From Luzula sylvatica (taxonomy: Eukaryota; Streptophyta; Magnoliopsida; Poales; Juncaceae), in NCBI GenBank assembly GCA_946800325.1, contig OX326957.1, positions 22,817,007 to 22,881,006 of the forward strand: 64,000 nt of DNA, in the 5' to 3' direction. The notes below the pieces were generated by a model, which ran no database searches, was not told where the DNA came from, and saw nothing but the letters and a program-made list of their open reading frames with translations. A program made the translations under genes and the position numbers. Shown here piece after piece: positions 34,397 to 45,100 of the stretch (its first letter is position 1; each line of letters starts with the position of its first letter).

Positions 34397-35628
34397 CTAG
34401 TTACTAACCCTATGCAAGAAAATAAACGTGTGAGAGGAAAGAAAACCGATTCACATTTCTGGCAAGCAGTGAAAGTAAATGCAAATTTGTTTTATGCTAA
34501 TGTTAGTGTTCAAATAGGAAGGGAGAATCAGACTAGCCTATGGGAGGTTAATTGGGGGTATGGAAGAATGAAATACAAGTTTGAAAACCTATATACCTTC
34601 AGGACAAGAAAAGATTTAACTATGCTAGATGCAAAAACCCTAATTAGGGAAGAGGGGGGGATAGTATTAGAAGAAAAAGCGATAAAGGCTGAGGAAGAGT
34701 GGACCAAACTGAAAAATTTACTGATTGAAGAAATAAAACTAGGAGAAAGTAATGATAGATTTGTTTGGAATTGGGAAAAAAATGGGAATTACACAGTAAA
34801 AAGTGCGTATGACCTAATGGCGAAAGGTGTATATACGCATAATGAACTGGCACGGATATGGAAACTCAGGATACCGTTGAGGATAAATATTTTTATTTGG
34901 TTGTTGAGACAGAATAGAGTCTTAACAATAGATAACTTAATAAAAAGGGGCATGAGCATACCTAATCGATGTTCCATGTGCAAATCCAGCTTGGAATCAG
35001 TCCGTCACTTGATTGAGCAGTGTGATTTCGTCGACAAAGCGTGGGCTCTATTCAGATCCGGTACCAGTAGAGAATCGAAGCTTAAGAGGAGTCTCAGCGA
35101 GATGATCGACAAAATCTTCCAGCCGGGGCAGGACAGAGAATCCAAAGAGTTGACGGCCACATTCGTATTTGGGATGTGGCGGGACAGATGTAGAAAACAC
35201 TTCACCGAGCAAAATAAGTCACCGACGAAATTAGCGGAAGAAATCATCGAGGAGTGGGGCTTCTTACATACAGTCAAGAGATCGAAGGTGGATATCTTTA
35301 AGAAGAAAACGATGCAGGACGAAACGGAGAAAGACTGATCGAGGGGAAGAAGGAGGAGGAGAAAAGGATCTGTCGGCTCACGATGAAAAAAGGAAATAGG
35401 AGATGAAAGAGAGATTGAAGTCAGTACTTCTTGAAGTGGAAAACTTATGGGCTTTTTACTTTTTTTCGTTTTGGGCTGATGGGGTGTAAAAGTAAAATCT
35501 AATGAGAAATATTAAGTGGGAAGATATTAGATTTAGTTAGGTAATATGTAAATTATTACTTAATTAATAAAAAATATTAGATGGGGATGTTTAAGCCCTC
35601 TCTAATTTCATCAAAAATAAAATAAAAT
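34397..35628 (+). mobile_element. 5'-truncated L1-type LINE insertion
   Basis: A 14-bp target duplication AAATCTCGCAGAAA flanks it (34383-34396 and 35629-35642). The 3' end has an A-rich tail of AAAAT units. Only the C-terminal part of ORF2 and a 3' UTR are present, as expected from incomplete target-primed reverse transcription. It lies inside the hAT element. Confidence 0.92.
34412..35338 (+). pseudogene. LINE ORF2 C-terminal fragment with zf-RVT domain
   Basis: This 308-residue frame matches the region downstream of RT in plant L1 LINEs: WNWEKNGNYTVKSAYDLM, then IWKLRIPLRINIFIWLL and the zf-RVT domain with NRCSMCKSSLESVRHLIEQC (Cys-Cys-His-Cys). RT and endonuclease are absent because of 5' truncation. 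The frame is uninterrupted, which, with the clean target duplication, suggests a fairly recent insertion. Similarity to the larger LINE at 57.5-64 kb is clear (compare NRCSLCKRAEESVNHLFKKC there) but not high, so they are different families. Confidence 0.9.
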
Positions 35629-36104
35629 AAATCTCGCAGAAAAGAGGTTTATTTTATTAGGTTTCCATTAAACAATCTTGTAGAGAATCTCGCAAAGAAG
35701 AAATAATTTTTTTGCCTTTGTAGTTTGTATATCGCAAGAAGATCGCAAAGAATCGAAGAATATTTTTTCCATGAAAGAGCTGATCCCGCAAAGAAGAAAG
35801 AAGGGAAATTTTGTCATTTTAATTAAGTTTTCAACTTCCTAAGTTTCCAATTTCCACTTGCAACATAAGAAGAAGGAGACCGGTTTTAAATACTGGTTCA
35901 GTTCTCGGGTTTTTTCAAAAAACCGGCCGGTTCAATAATTTTTAACGGTTTGCTTGCTATTCCGGTTTTATAATTGAACCGAACCGAAAATAGATCCGGG
36001 TCTGGTTTTTTCTGGTCCAACCACCCGGTCCGGTCGGGTTCAATAACACTGGTATTGAGAATTGGAAAAAAAAAACAGAATATTTCTAAACTACAAATAA
36101 ATAA

Positions 36105-36334
36105 AAAGATTAGTCAGAACAAATTTCCTATAAAAAAAATGAGAATGATCCTTTCAGGCTAAGACATGACTTTGACTTCCGAGACTATAAGAAAGCTTTA
36201 ATTTAATTTAAGTACATGAACAATAACGTTAATCATGCGCATAATAGTTAATCTGGTTAGTTGCTTGATCAACATCAGAGATTCGAGCTGGTATTTAAAA
36301 TATATTATATATTTAAATTTGTAGATCTGCACAA
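36105..36334 (+). repeat. Duplicated module M, copy 3 (unit B)
   Basis: Contains AGTTAATCTGGTTAGTTGCT and the flanking phrases shared with the other copies. It continues beyond the GATAC-rich element at about 36886-37080, where ACATGACTCATAATTGAAC and ATTAATTCATATG match copies at 48850 and 55820. Confidence 0.7.
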
Positions 36335-36885
36335 TGTTATGTTGCACGTATATATACGGATATCGTATCAGATACGATACGGATACGGCGATACGACAAT
36401 TTTCAAAAAATCACGTGGCGTACCTGACTATATAGTTACAATTTTAATATATCTATATTGTACATAATTAATAAATAAATTAATTAATTAATAATATTTT
36501 TAAATTAAATATCATGACAATAAACAAAATTATTTAACAATACAAATATCATAAAAATATCGTAAATTTATTCTACAAGTATCCTAGAACTAATTTAGAA
36601 GTATATCCGAGAAATATCATATATAATTTATTTAAAAATATTATGGGCCAAAATAAATAATCGATTGAAGTATCCTGAATAAAGTATCTCAGCTGTATCT
36701 TGGAAGCATCCGTAGCCATATCATGTCGTATCCCAGTCGTATCCCCGCCGTATAAGAAAAAAAAATATTAAAATAATGGAATACGTCATGTGACGTATCC
36801 TATACGTATCCGAGCCGTATTGCACCGTATCCGTATCGTATCATCGGGATACTTCTACATTTTTGACGTATCCGCGTAACGTAGA
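36335..36885. mobile_element. GATACG-rich element inserted in module M
   Basis: Left end with GTATATATACGGATATCGTA, right end with GTATCATCGGGATACTTC and GACGTATCCGCGTAACG. Paralogous module copies (48.7 and 55.7 kb) run straight from TTGTAC to GAATGAC/AATGAC without it, so this is an insertion. Same family as 15660-16150, inverted. No coding region. Confidence 0.6.
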
Positions 36886-37580
36886 CAGAATGACAAATTT
36901 ATAGGAGGCCATTTACCATGTCCACCAGATTTCATCACAACATCCTTTATATTCTAATTAACATGACTCATAATTGAACTATTAATTCATATGTTATTAA
37001 AATCCATATCAGTTAGTAATTTTTAATTAATATTAGATAATTAGATAATAGTAATTAATTAAATATGTTTATTAGAATAAAGAGAATGTGACGATGAAAT
37101 ATGGGGAATATAAAATTTCCCAATTTATAATGAGATGGGGCTCCGCGCAGCGGAAGATAGGGCCCCGAGTCCGGATTATCCTAATCCCCGCGACCACGCC
37201 ACCTCTTCGAGAATACGATGCAAATAGAAGATCAAGTCACATACCATGAAAAATTGATCGCATACGTAGGGTTGATCGCAGCTATTTGCTCTCCCTGTGC
37301 TTTCTCCATGTCTTCACGTGCGTCCCACACAACATGCCTTTACGTCTTCGAGCACTCCTTTATTGTCGTATACAACCGCAATCATTGGCTTCGGTTGTTC
37401 CTCCAAGTCCCACTTAGTTGATTCTCCGATTCGACCACAATCAAGCATCAAATGCATGATCCCTCTACTCGTATCCATCGTGAGATATCATCTATCGGTT
37501 ACGACACACAACTGTCTAGACGATGTGTGTGTAAACGTGCTTGAATCGATTGAATTCTCGTTGTGGGAAAAATAGTTTTT

Positions 37581-37582
<2 letters not shown>

Positions 37583-37620
<38 letters not shown>
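37583..37620 (+). repeat. (CT)n microsatellite
   Basis: A CT run of about 38 bases inside the minus-strand copia LTR. Confidence 0.97.
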
Positions 37621-37622
<2 letters not shown>

Positions 37623-37780
37623 TCATTCACACTTATTCAACAATTGAACAAGTGTCTCTCTATATTCATAGTGAATTCATTTGGATTGGATTGTTCAGAG
37701 GAGAAAGAAACATCATATTTATCCTAAGATAAGGATTGGATCAAAAGTTGTGTATATCCAATATACACTTCCACCAACAT

Positions 37781-37990
37781 GTTCGTTCGAACGAACCATA
37801 GGGTTCACTCGAATGAACCGTTTTCTGTCATGAGTATGTATAAAAATAGTTTTATACTCGAAGTGGTCCGTTGGAACGAACCCTTATGTTTCGTTCGAAC
37901 GAACCACTCTTTGTCTCATTGCTGTGTTAATTCCAAATTACATTCGAAGTAGTCCTTTCAAACGAAGCTTATGGTTCGTTTGAACGAACC
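37781..37990. repeat. Array of GGTTCGTTCGAACGAACC palindromes
   Basis: About six perfect or imperfect palindromes centred on TTCGAA in 210 bp: at 37781, about 37802, 37867, 37890, 37950 and 37973. They are inside the copia LTR but not obvious in the related LTR at 7851, so they arose or were kept in this copy or subfamily. Confidence 0.8.
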
Positions 37991-38900
37991 AATTTATGGA
38001 ACTTAACTTTCGACAATCATATTATGCATTTAATTAAATCTATGAACATTCATGTTCGTATATCCTTATATTTACACTTTTACCGTTGATCTAAAATTGT
38101 ATTTCCTTCACCGTCGGTGTTGCCCAAGTTGTATGTTAATTGTTCGGATAGATAAAACTGGTATTTTTTAAGTTGATCACTTAAATATCTCTCGTGGCCA
38201 ACAAGAAACTATTATAATTAAAAAGGAAAATGTAGGACATATCCTAACCGTTCCTTCCTCAGGGAGTTCATGACATGAATATGACTTAATAGCTTAAAAT
38301 TTAATATTTTATTTCATAATTTATATTTTCGTTAAAAATAAAATAATAAATTAAGATGATCAAATCATAAATTAAAGCTGTTGAAGTATGTATTGGTGTT
38401 AATTCATATTCACGTCATCAAATTTCTCGAAAAAAATTCAAGGAGAGCATACATCACTACTCATTGTTCAAATAAGGGAAAATATACTATGTCTCCCGAT
38501 TTTATCCCAACATCTTTGATTTGGTCGACAAAGAAAATTAGTTGGTTTGATTAATACTCCAATTAAAATTTAATTGACACGTCAATTTATTTTAATATTT
38601 TAATATTAATACATTTTAATTGACTCGTCAATTCAATTAAACAATCAATTATATGTTAACTCATTCAATTAAGGATACTAGTCAATTTAATTAAATACTT
38701 TTGTCCACTTAATCTAGATGTTTGGATGAGTTTTAGAGGCATTATATAACCCCTTGAAATAACCCATACTTACGGCCATCTGTACAATCTTGCAAGTCCT
38801 CTTTTTCAGATTAAAAATTTAAAATTGACAATACTGAACTTTAATGACAATAAAGTTGAAAACAAGTTTGAGGCGTAAACTTCTTTTTTCTCCTTTTATC

Positions 38901-41133
38901 ATGGAAGAGATAGAAGACATAGATCTGGAACAAGGTCGTAACGAGGATGATCTGAAAGGTGCCCAGCTGATTTCATGAAAATGTGTTTATCTCTAATAGA
39001 TGCTCTTTTGTTCAGTATTGTTACTTCCAAATAAGTTAAAAATAGATTAATCCATCCCATATTACTTTTTTTAGATTCAAATAGAAGATTGATGAATTCC
39101 ATGAATAAAAGGTTTGAAGCACTACGTCAACCACAAAATGGTGCACAAAAGAGCACCATTTTCAGGGTACCCGAAAACATCCGGAAGATTAGGCCCCTCA
39201 TATTCGAGCCTGCTGCAGTTTCTATCGGCCCTTACCACCGTGGCAATGAGCATCTGCGCTCTATGGAAGAGAAGAAGTGGCCACTTCTTCATGATCCTAT
39301 TGACCAGCCCAACACTAATTTGGAAACATGTATTACAAAGATGAGGGAGTTAGAGGGACGAGCACGTATGTGCTATAGCGAGACCATTGAAATGGATAGT
39401 AATTCCTTCGTCGAGATGATGTTACTCAATTCCTCATTTATTATTCACTATATACTTGCAGCAAATAATCAATTAGCTATGCCTGCACTTTGTCAGGCTG
39501 CGGGTTGGAATGCTTTAGTAGCAATGTACGACTTGGTCATGATCGAGAACCAAATCCCTTACTTTATTATAGAGAGCATGTTTTTCTGTTTGTTCGGTTC
39601 GGACATGACTTCCGGTGATATGGAGGGCGTATTTGATTTTTTTCTCTCTGACTTAATGCCAATCTGTACCCAGATGCCTCCGGGAGAAATCTACCATTTT
39701 CTCCATCTATTTCACGGTCAGATGGTCCCTACTGGCATATTTGATCTTGAACAATCAATTGATCATGATAAAACACAAAAACATAGTCAAATTTGCCTTT
39801 CTTTGATCCAACGACCTAAAAAGCTGATCAAGTCATGCCTAAACCTTCGAAATAATGACAACTCAAACCCGAGTGGGTCTGTATGGTCAATTCCATGTGC
39901 TACAGAGTTGCAAGAAGCAGGAGTTAAGATTAAAAGAAAAAACCCACCATGTCATTTTGCAAACGTAACCTTTCGATCAGGGGTACTAGAGATCCCAGTT
40001 CTTCGTATTAGCGATATGATGCCTGTCATTTTGATGAATGTTATAGCCCTGGAGCAAGGATCCTTTGGAGTGCCTAAAGTAATCTCAACATACAATATGT
40101 TCATGGATTCAATAGTGAACACGGCAAACGATGTAACGGTACTACAGCGCAAGGGCATAATTGACAACATGCTTGCCAGCGAGGAGGCAGTGGGGCATTT
40201 TTTCAATCAATCTGGTCACTATGTCTAGATAGAGATTGACCACTACCTTGCCGAGTTGTTTATGAACATAAATGAGTATTGCAACAAAAAAAAGGCATAG
40301 AAACAGGGCAAAGCTGATGCGAGATTATCTCAGCAACCCTTGGTCCATGCTCTCCCTGGGGGCAGCAACCTTTCTCACCTCTGTGTAGTGTTTCAGAAAT
40401 CGGTCTTGGCGGCCGATTAATCGGTGATTAATCCTTCCTCGATGGTCCGCCGTCGAGATAACCCCTTGGCGTTTTGTGTTTGGCGGAATCCGCCAGGCGG
40501 CCGCCAAGGGTCCGCCAAGACCGCCAAGCCACCGCCGAGCCGATTTTTGGAAGTGTTTTTTTTTTTTTTTTTTTTTTTGGCAATTTTTTTTTTTTTTTTA
40601 ATTGCCAACGGGTCCATAGCCTAGTTGGTTGAATGTGAAGCATAAAAAATCATATATTATGAGAGGTTGTGGGATACTATTCAAAATAACGATCGTTTTC
40701 GTTATGGATTGCCAATGGATCTCCATTGACATCAAAAAAATTAGGCATCAATAATGAAAATGATCGTTTGTCGGATACTATTCAAAAAAATAAATTTGGA
40801 CTAAATTTTTTCATATTTTTAATATTATTTATATATATATAAATTATTACTATTATTTGAGTTTATGTTAGTTTAGTGACGTAGTGTATTTTGTTACTTA
40901 AATTATTCAAAATTTATTAAAAAAATTATGATTTGTAATTTTATTTAATTAATTTAAATATTAAATATAAAAAAATAAAAATCCGCCGGGGTCCGCCGAG
41001 ATTCCCGATTAATCCCGATTAATCATCCTTGGCGCTTGATGGTCGTCTGCTGACTAACGAGCGCCGAACGATTTCTGGAACATTGGCTCTGTGCAAACTT
41101 TTTTCCGTATTCGCTTACTTCCGCCCTTCGTAA
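38901..41133 (+). pseudogene. DUF247 (UPF0481) pseudogene, copy 2
   Basis: Exon 1 is 38901-38958 (MEEIEDIDLEQGRNEDDLK), with donor GTGCCC, a 116-base intron, and acceptor TTTTTTTAG at 39074. Exon 2 runs in frame through the DUF247 landmarks STIFRVPENIRKIRPLIFEP, VSIGPYHRG, YDLVMIENQIPYFIIESMFF, CATELQEAGVKIKRK and ASEEAVGHFFNQSGHYV. A TAG at 40226-40228 ends the frame about 60 codons early. After it, an extra A in the CAACAAAAAAAA run (8 A against 7 in copy 1) shifts the frame near 40290, and a 700-bp hAT MITE interrupts the sequence for the C-terminal membrane segment at 40386-41085. Sequence matching the end of copy 1 resumes at 41094 (CGTATTCGCTTAC). Three independent lesions mean it is a pseudogene, though the first 380 or so codons are still open. 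Confidence 0.9.
40386..41085. mobile_element. hAT-type MITE inside DUF247 copy 2
   Basis: Left end TAGTGTTTCAGAAATCG; right end, read on the opposite strand, CAATGTTCCAGAAATCG. Flanks CCTCTGTG (40378-40385) and GCTCTGTG (41086-41093) form an 8-bp duplication with one mismatch. Comparison with DUF247 copy 1, which lacks it, confirms the insertion. Ends carry inverted CCGCCAAG/ATTAATC-rich repeats; the centre is AT-rich and contains a decayed SINE-like segment at 40613-40680. Confidence 0.88.
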
Positions 41134-41828
41134 TGATGACTTCATGTCCTTGCAGATTTACATTATTAATCGGTGTTTCAGTTTTCTATTTTCTTTTGCT
41201 TCAGTGTGAACGTGTGCTTGTGTTTTTTAATCATCTGTGTACCTAAATTTATAATTTCAGACCAGTAAATTGCAATTGTGTTTTTTTTTTTATGTCCTTG
41301 TATTTTTTATTGAAATTTCTTGTATGTTGAGTTACGGACTGAAAGATATTGGGTTGAATTTTATCATTGTGAAGGACTATAACAAATATTTCTTTGATTT
41401 GAGTTAAAATCTGAAATTTATTTTCTTCAAATTTACCAACTTTCATTAATTAGTTTTTTCCTAATTTTTCTTAAATAATCTCACATTATCGGATCGGGTC
41501 TGGACTCTCTACTCCGGAGAACTCATAAAGAAGCCCAATGCCATATGAGTAACATGTAAAAACTAAGGGTTTATATATCAATAAAGTGGACTCAAAGTTC
41601 TTTGATTTTCCTAATTTTCCTAATTTCTTTGATTTTTCTTTTTTGAGAAATAATAAAGTAGACTCAAAGTTATGCTTCTATTTTATATTAATCAATAAAT
41701 TTTACAAGATTTTATAAGAATTTATATATACATAAAAAATACCATAACCCAACTTGAGTTCAACTTAATACTTATATCTCACAAATATTAGACGCCCCTA
41801 TAACTAATAGCTTATTACGAACTAAGGA
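41134..41828 (+). other. 3' flank of DUF247 copy 2
   Basis: Sequence to about 41390 is homologous to the 3' flank of copy 1. From there to the copia target duplication (ATAAG, 41829-41833) it is AT-rich with no gene. Confidence 0.6.
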
Positions 41829-41833
41829 ATAAG

Positions 41834-42151
41834 TGTTTAGATCTGTGTAGATCACCATTAGTGGATTAAATGAAGAAGAAAAGAAGAAAGTATTAAAAAT
41901 GATTTTGTATTTCTATATTTCATTCTTTCTCATCACAGTTTCATATTTATATAAGACTATTCTTCCTATTACAGTGTGCCACCTGGTATTCTCGTACAAC
42001 CTGCTATATAACAGAAAATATTCCTCTTGTTTGATTTTCCTATACTAACCTATCTGTGACTCACTACATTAACACTATATGAGTTCATAACATTGGTGGA
42101 CACTGTTACAAAAGATCCGAGAGTATGACTAATTACCATTAGTCCTTAACA
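41834..42151 (-). repeat. 3' LTR of the Ale-like element
   Basis: 318 bp, reading TGTTTAGATC to CCTTAACA on the plus strand. It differs from the other LTR by four substitutions (near 41884, 41927, 41938 and 42111). Confidence 0.95.
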
Positions 42152-45100
42152 CCCCCCTTCAAACTCAACGGCGATGGAATGACGTTGAGTTTGGCAATGA
42201 TAGACGAGAATCGAGGAGAGGCAAGAGCTTTGGTGAATGGATCAGCTAATTGATCTTTCGAGCTGACGAAGCGTACTAAAAGCTGGTTGGATTGTACTTT
42301 CTCACGGACGAAGTGATAATCGATTTCGATATGATTCGTCCGTGCATGGAATACCGGATTAACAGCCAGGTAGGTAGCTCCGACATTGTCGCACCAGAGA
42401 ATAGGCCGAGATGAACTGCTGATGGAGAGGTCTTTGAGAAGAAACTGGATCCAGGTGATTTCGGCAGCAGCAGAGGACATAGATTTGTACTCTGCTTCTG
42501 TGCTCGAGCGTGACACAGTGGCTTGTTTCTTAGAACTCCAGGAGATTAGATTCCGACCAAGAAACACACAAAATCCAGAAGTGGATCTGCGATCGTCGGG
42601 ACATCCTGCCCAGTCAGAGTCGGAATATCCATGGATAGTGAAATCGGAGTTTGCATGAATGAAGAGGCCATGGTGAATGGAGCCTTGGAGATATCTCAAA
42701 ATTCGTTTTACAGAAGACCAGTGCTTGTCAGTTGGGTTGTGCATGAACTGGCTGACTTTATTGACAGCAAAGGAGATTTCTGGTCTCGTTATAGTGGCGT
42801 AATGAAGGGAACCAACGACACTTCTATACAGACTGGGATCTGGACATGGATCTCCAGAGAATTTTGACAATGGATCACCAGTTGCCATTGGTGTGGGACA
42901 TGGTTTTGCATTTGTCATGTTTGCCTTGAATATGATATTTTTAATATAGGTGGACTGAGAGAGATGGAGACCAGAAGTAGTAGAATTACATTCGATCCCA
43001 AGAAAATAGTTTAGCTCGCCTAAATATTTAACTGAGAATTCTCGATCTAGAGATGAAATGACAGAGGTAATATGATCAGGATTGTTACCCGTAAGTAAGA
43101 TGTCATCGACATAGATGAGGATCCAGGTTGTTGCATGAGAGGATGAGTGGATAAAAAGAGAGGTATCTGAGGTGGAGGCAGTGGATCCAAGAGAGAGAAG
43201 TGAAGATTGAAGTTTTGAGTACCAGGCACGAGGTGCCTGTTTGAGGCCATAGAGGGCTTTTCGCAATTTACAGACATGATTTGGGTATTCAGGGTCAATA
43301 AACCCTTGAGGTTGCGAGAGAAAAACGTGTTCATTTAAATCACAGTGGAGGAAGGCATTGTTTATGTCGATTTGGTGTATTTTCCAGCGATTTGAGGTTG
43401 CAATAGTGAGAATTGTTCGAATTGTGGTAGCCTTCACCACCGGACTGAAGGTTTCGGAGTAATCAACTCCGTCTTCTTGTTGGAAGCCTTTGGCTACCAA
43501 GCGGGCTTTGAATCTTTCAATCGAGCCATCAGATCGTCGTTTGATGCGGTACACCCATTTGCACGGAATAACATTGAAGTTGGGATTCGGAGGTACCAAT
43601 TCCCAAGTGGAGTTTGCTCGAAGGGCTGTAATTTCTTCATTCATTGCTTCTTTCCAGTGTGTATGTTTCATTGCCTGTGAAAAAGAGGAAGGCTCACAAA
43701 TGGAAGAGGTTAGTTCAGTGGAGTAAGTAATAAAATCCGTGAAAGAGCGTGGCTTTATCGAATTTGTTTGAGTACGAGTTGTCATTGGATGCCGCTTTTG
43801 AATTTGGGGAAGAGATGGTGATGCTGTTGGTGGAGAAGATAATGGAGATAATTGGGGAGAGCAAGGTAATGGAGATGAGGCGATTGGGGTGGGTGGAACT
43901 GGAGAGGAGGAGATTTGTGGTGAAGGTGGGCTATTTAGTTGAGCTGGGCTGAAAGACTGAGGAGATGGCCCAGATAGATGAGGAAAATTGCTTTGTGGAT
44001 TTAAAGGAGAGGAAAAGGATATTGCTTTGTTTGGGCCCAAAAAGACTGTGTGCGGAAGATTATCAGATGAAGAGGGAGGTTGAGAAATAACTTGAGGAAG
44101 CTTGAAGGGGAATGAATGCTCATTGAATGTTACATGGCGACTGATGAATATGCGGTCTAGTTCAATATGTAAGCATATATAACCTTTGTACTCTGAGCTG
44201 TAACCGAGAAAGACACAAGATTTGCTTCGTGGGAGTAATTTATGAGAGTTATATGGTCGAAGATAAGGAAAACACTCACATCCTAAGATTCGGAGAAAAG
44301 AGTAATTTGGTGAATCATTGAACAGACATTGAAAGGGAGATAATTTGGATGGAGAAGAGAGAGAGGGGAGTCTGTTTATGATGAACACAACACTGTTGAA
44401 TATGTATGTCCAAAAACGAAGAGGTATGGATGCATGATTCATCACAGAGAGACTTAGTTCGACCACATGGCGATGTTTTCTTTCAGCTATTCCGTTTTGT
44501 TCAGGAGTATGAGGACAGGATTTGCGATGAATGATTTGAGGAAAATTTTTAAGAAAGAAAAATTCACTCCCACCATCTGTTTGAAGCTGTTTTATAGTTG
44601 TGGAGAATTGATTTTCAACGAGAGATTTAAACTTTGAAAATACAACAGATACTTCATCTTTGGATTTGAGAAAGTATATCCAAGAAAATCGAGAATAGTC
44701 ATCGATGAAGTGAACATAATATCGATGGCCTAGAGAGGAGGTGACTGGAGATGGGCCCCACAAGTCAGAGTGTATTAGTTCAAGGGGAAATTTTGAACGT
44801 GTAAAACTTTGATCAAAAGGTAATTTATGGGATTTACCCTTACAACAAGCATCACAAAACGAAAACGACGAGTTCTGAGTTTTTATTTTATTTGAATGAA
44901 GTAAACTAGAGACAACAGCAGGAGAGGCATGGCAAAGACGCTGATGCCACAAATCAGGGGAGACCAATTCACTTGAAAGAAGAACGGGAGATACAGAAGA
45001 AGAGGAAACTGGAGATGATGACACCACTGGAGAAGAGCTGGAAGAGACGGGTAGAGTGTAGAGGCCATTTCTAAGTGGAGCTTGAAGAAGGATTGAATTG

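Larger units (their letters stand above)
33784..36051. mobile_element. Non-autonomous hAT transposon with nested LINE
   Basis: Perfect 8-bp target duplication GTATTGAG at 33776-33783 and 36052-36059. Ends: CAATGTTATTAAACCC at the left and, read from the right on the opposite strand, CAGTGTTATTGAACCC. Both ends are rich in GACCGG/CCGGTT phrases. Without the LINE copy it is about 1.02 kb with no transposase. Eight-base duplications and CARTGTT ends are typical of hAT elements. Confidence 0.9.
37102..38110 (-). repeat. Copia LTR on the minus strand (solo or remnant)
   Basis: On the minus strand it starts TGAAGGAAATAC and ends TATTCCCCA, and is alignable over its length with the LTR at 7851-8886, including GTATATTGGATATAC, ATCGTCTAGACA and GTGTGGGACGC. 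It carries a (CT)n tract at 37583-37620 and an array of GGTTCGTTCGAACGAACC palindromes. No internal coding region is adjacent and no 5-bp target duplication was found, so it may be a degraded solo LTR. It splits unit B upstream of DUF247 copy 2. Confidence 0.7.
33600..41390 (+). repeat. Segmental duplication unit B ending in DUF247 copy 2
   Basis: The block at 33600-33775 (TTTGCAGTTTTTTTAAAACC, AAAAAATATTAAATAAATTT) matches 23150-23300 of unit A and 51830-51990 of unit C. After the hAT insertion it continues into module M at 36105 and, beyond a GATAC-rich element and a copia LTR, into DUF247 copy 2. Order is the same as in units A and C. Confidence 0.7.

Noticed and set aside
24153..40228. 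Claim that this is a self-incompatibility S locus
   Set aside because: Only DUF247 family membership and repeat-rich context point that way; no stigma-side partner gene is seen, and the local copies are broken. Kept as a hypothesis in the findings.
40613..40680. tRNA gene
   Set aside because: An A-box-like CATAGCCTAGTTGG is present but the B box is degraded and no cloverleaf pairs; it is better read as a decayed SINE inside the MITE.
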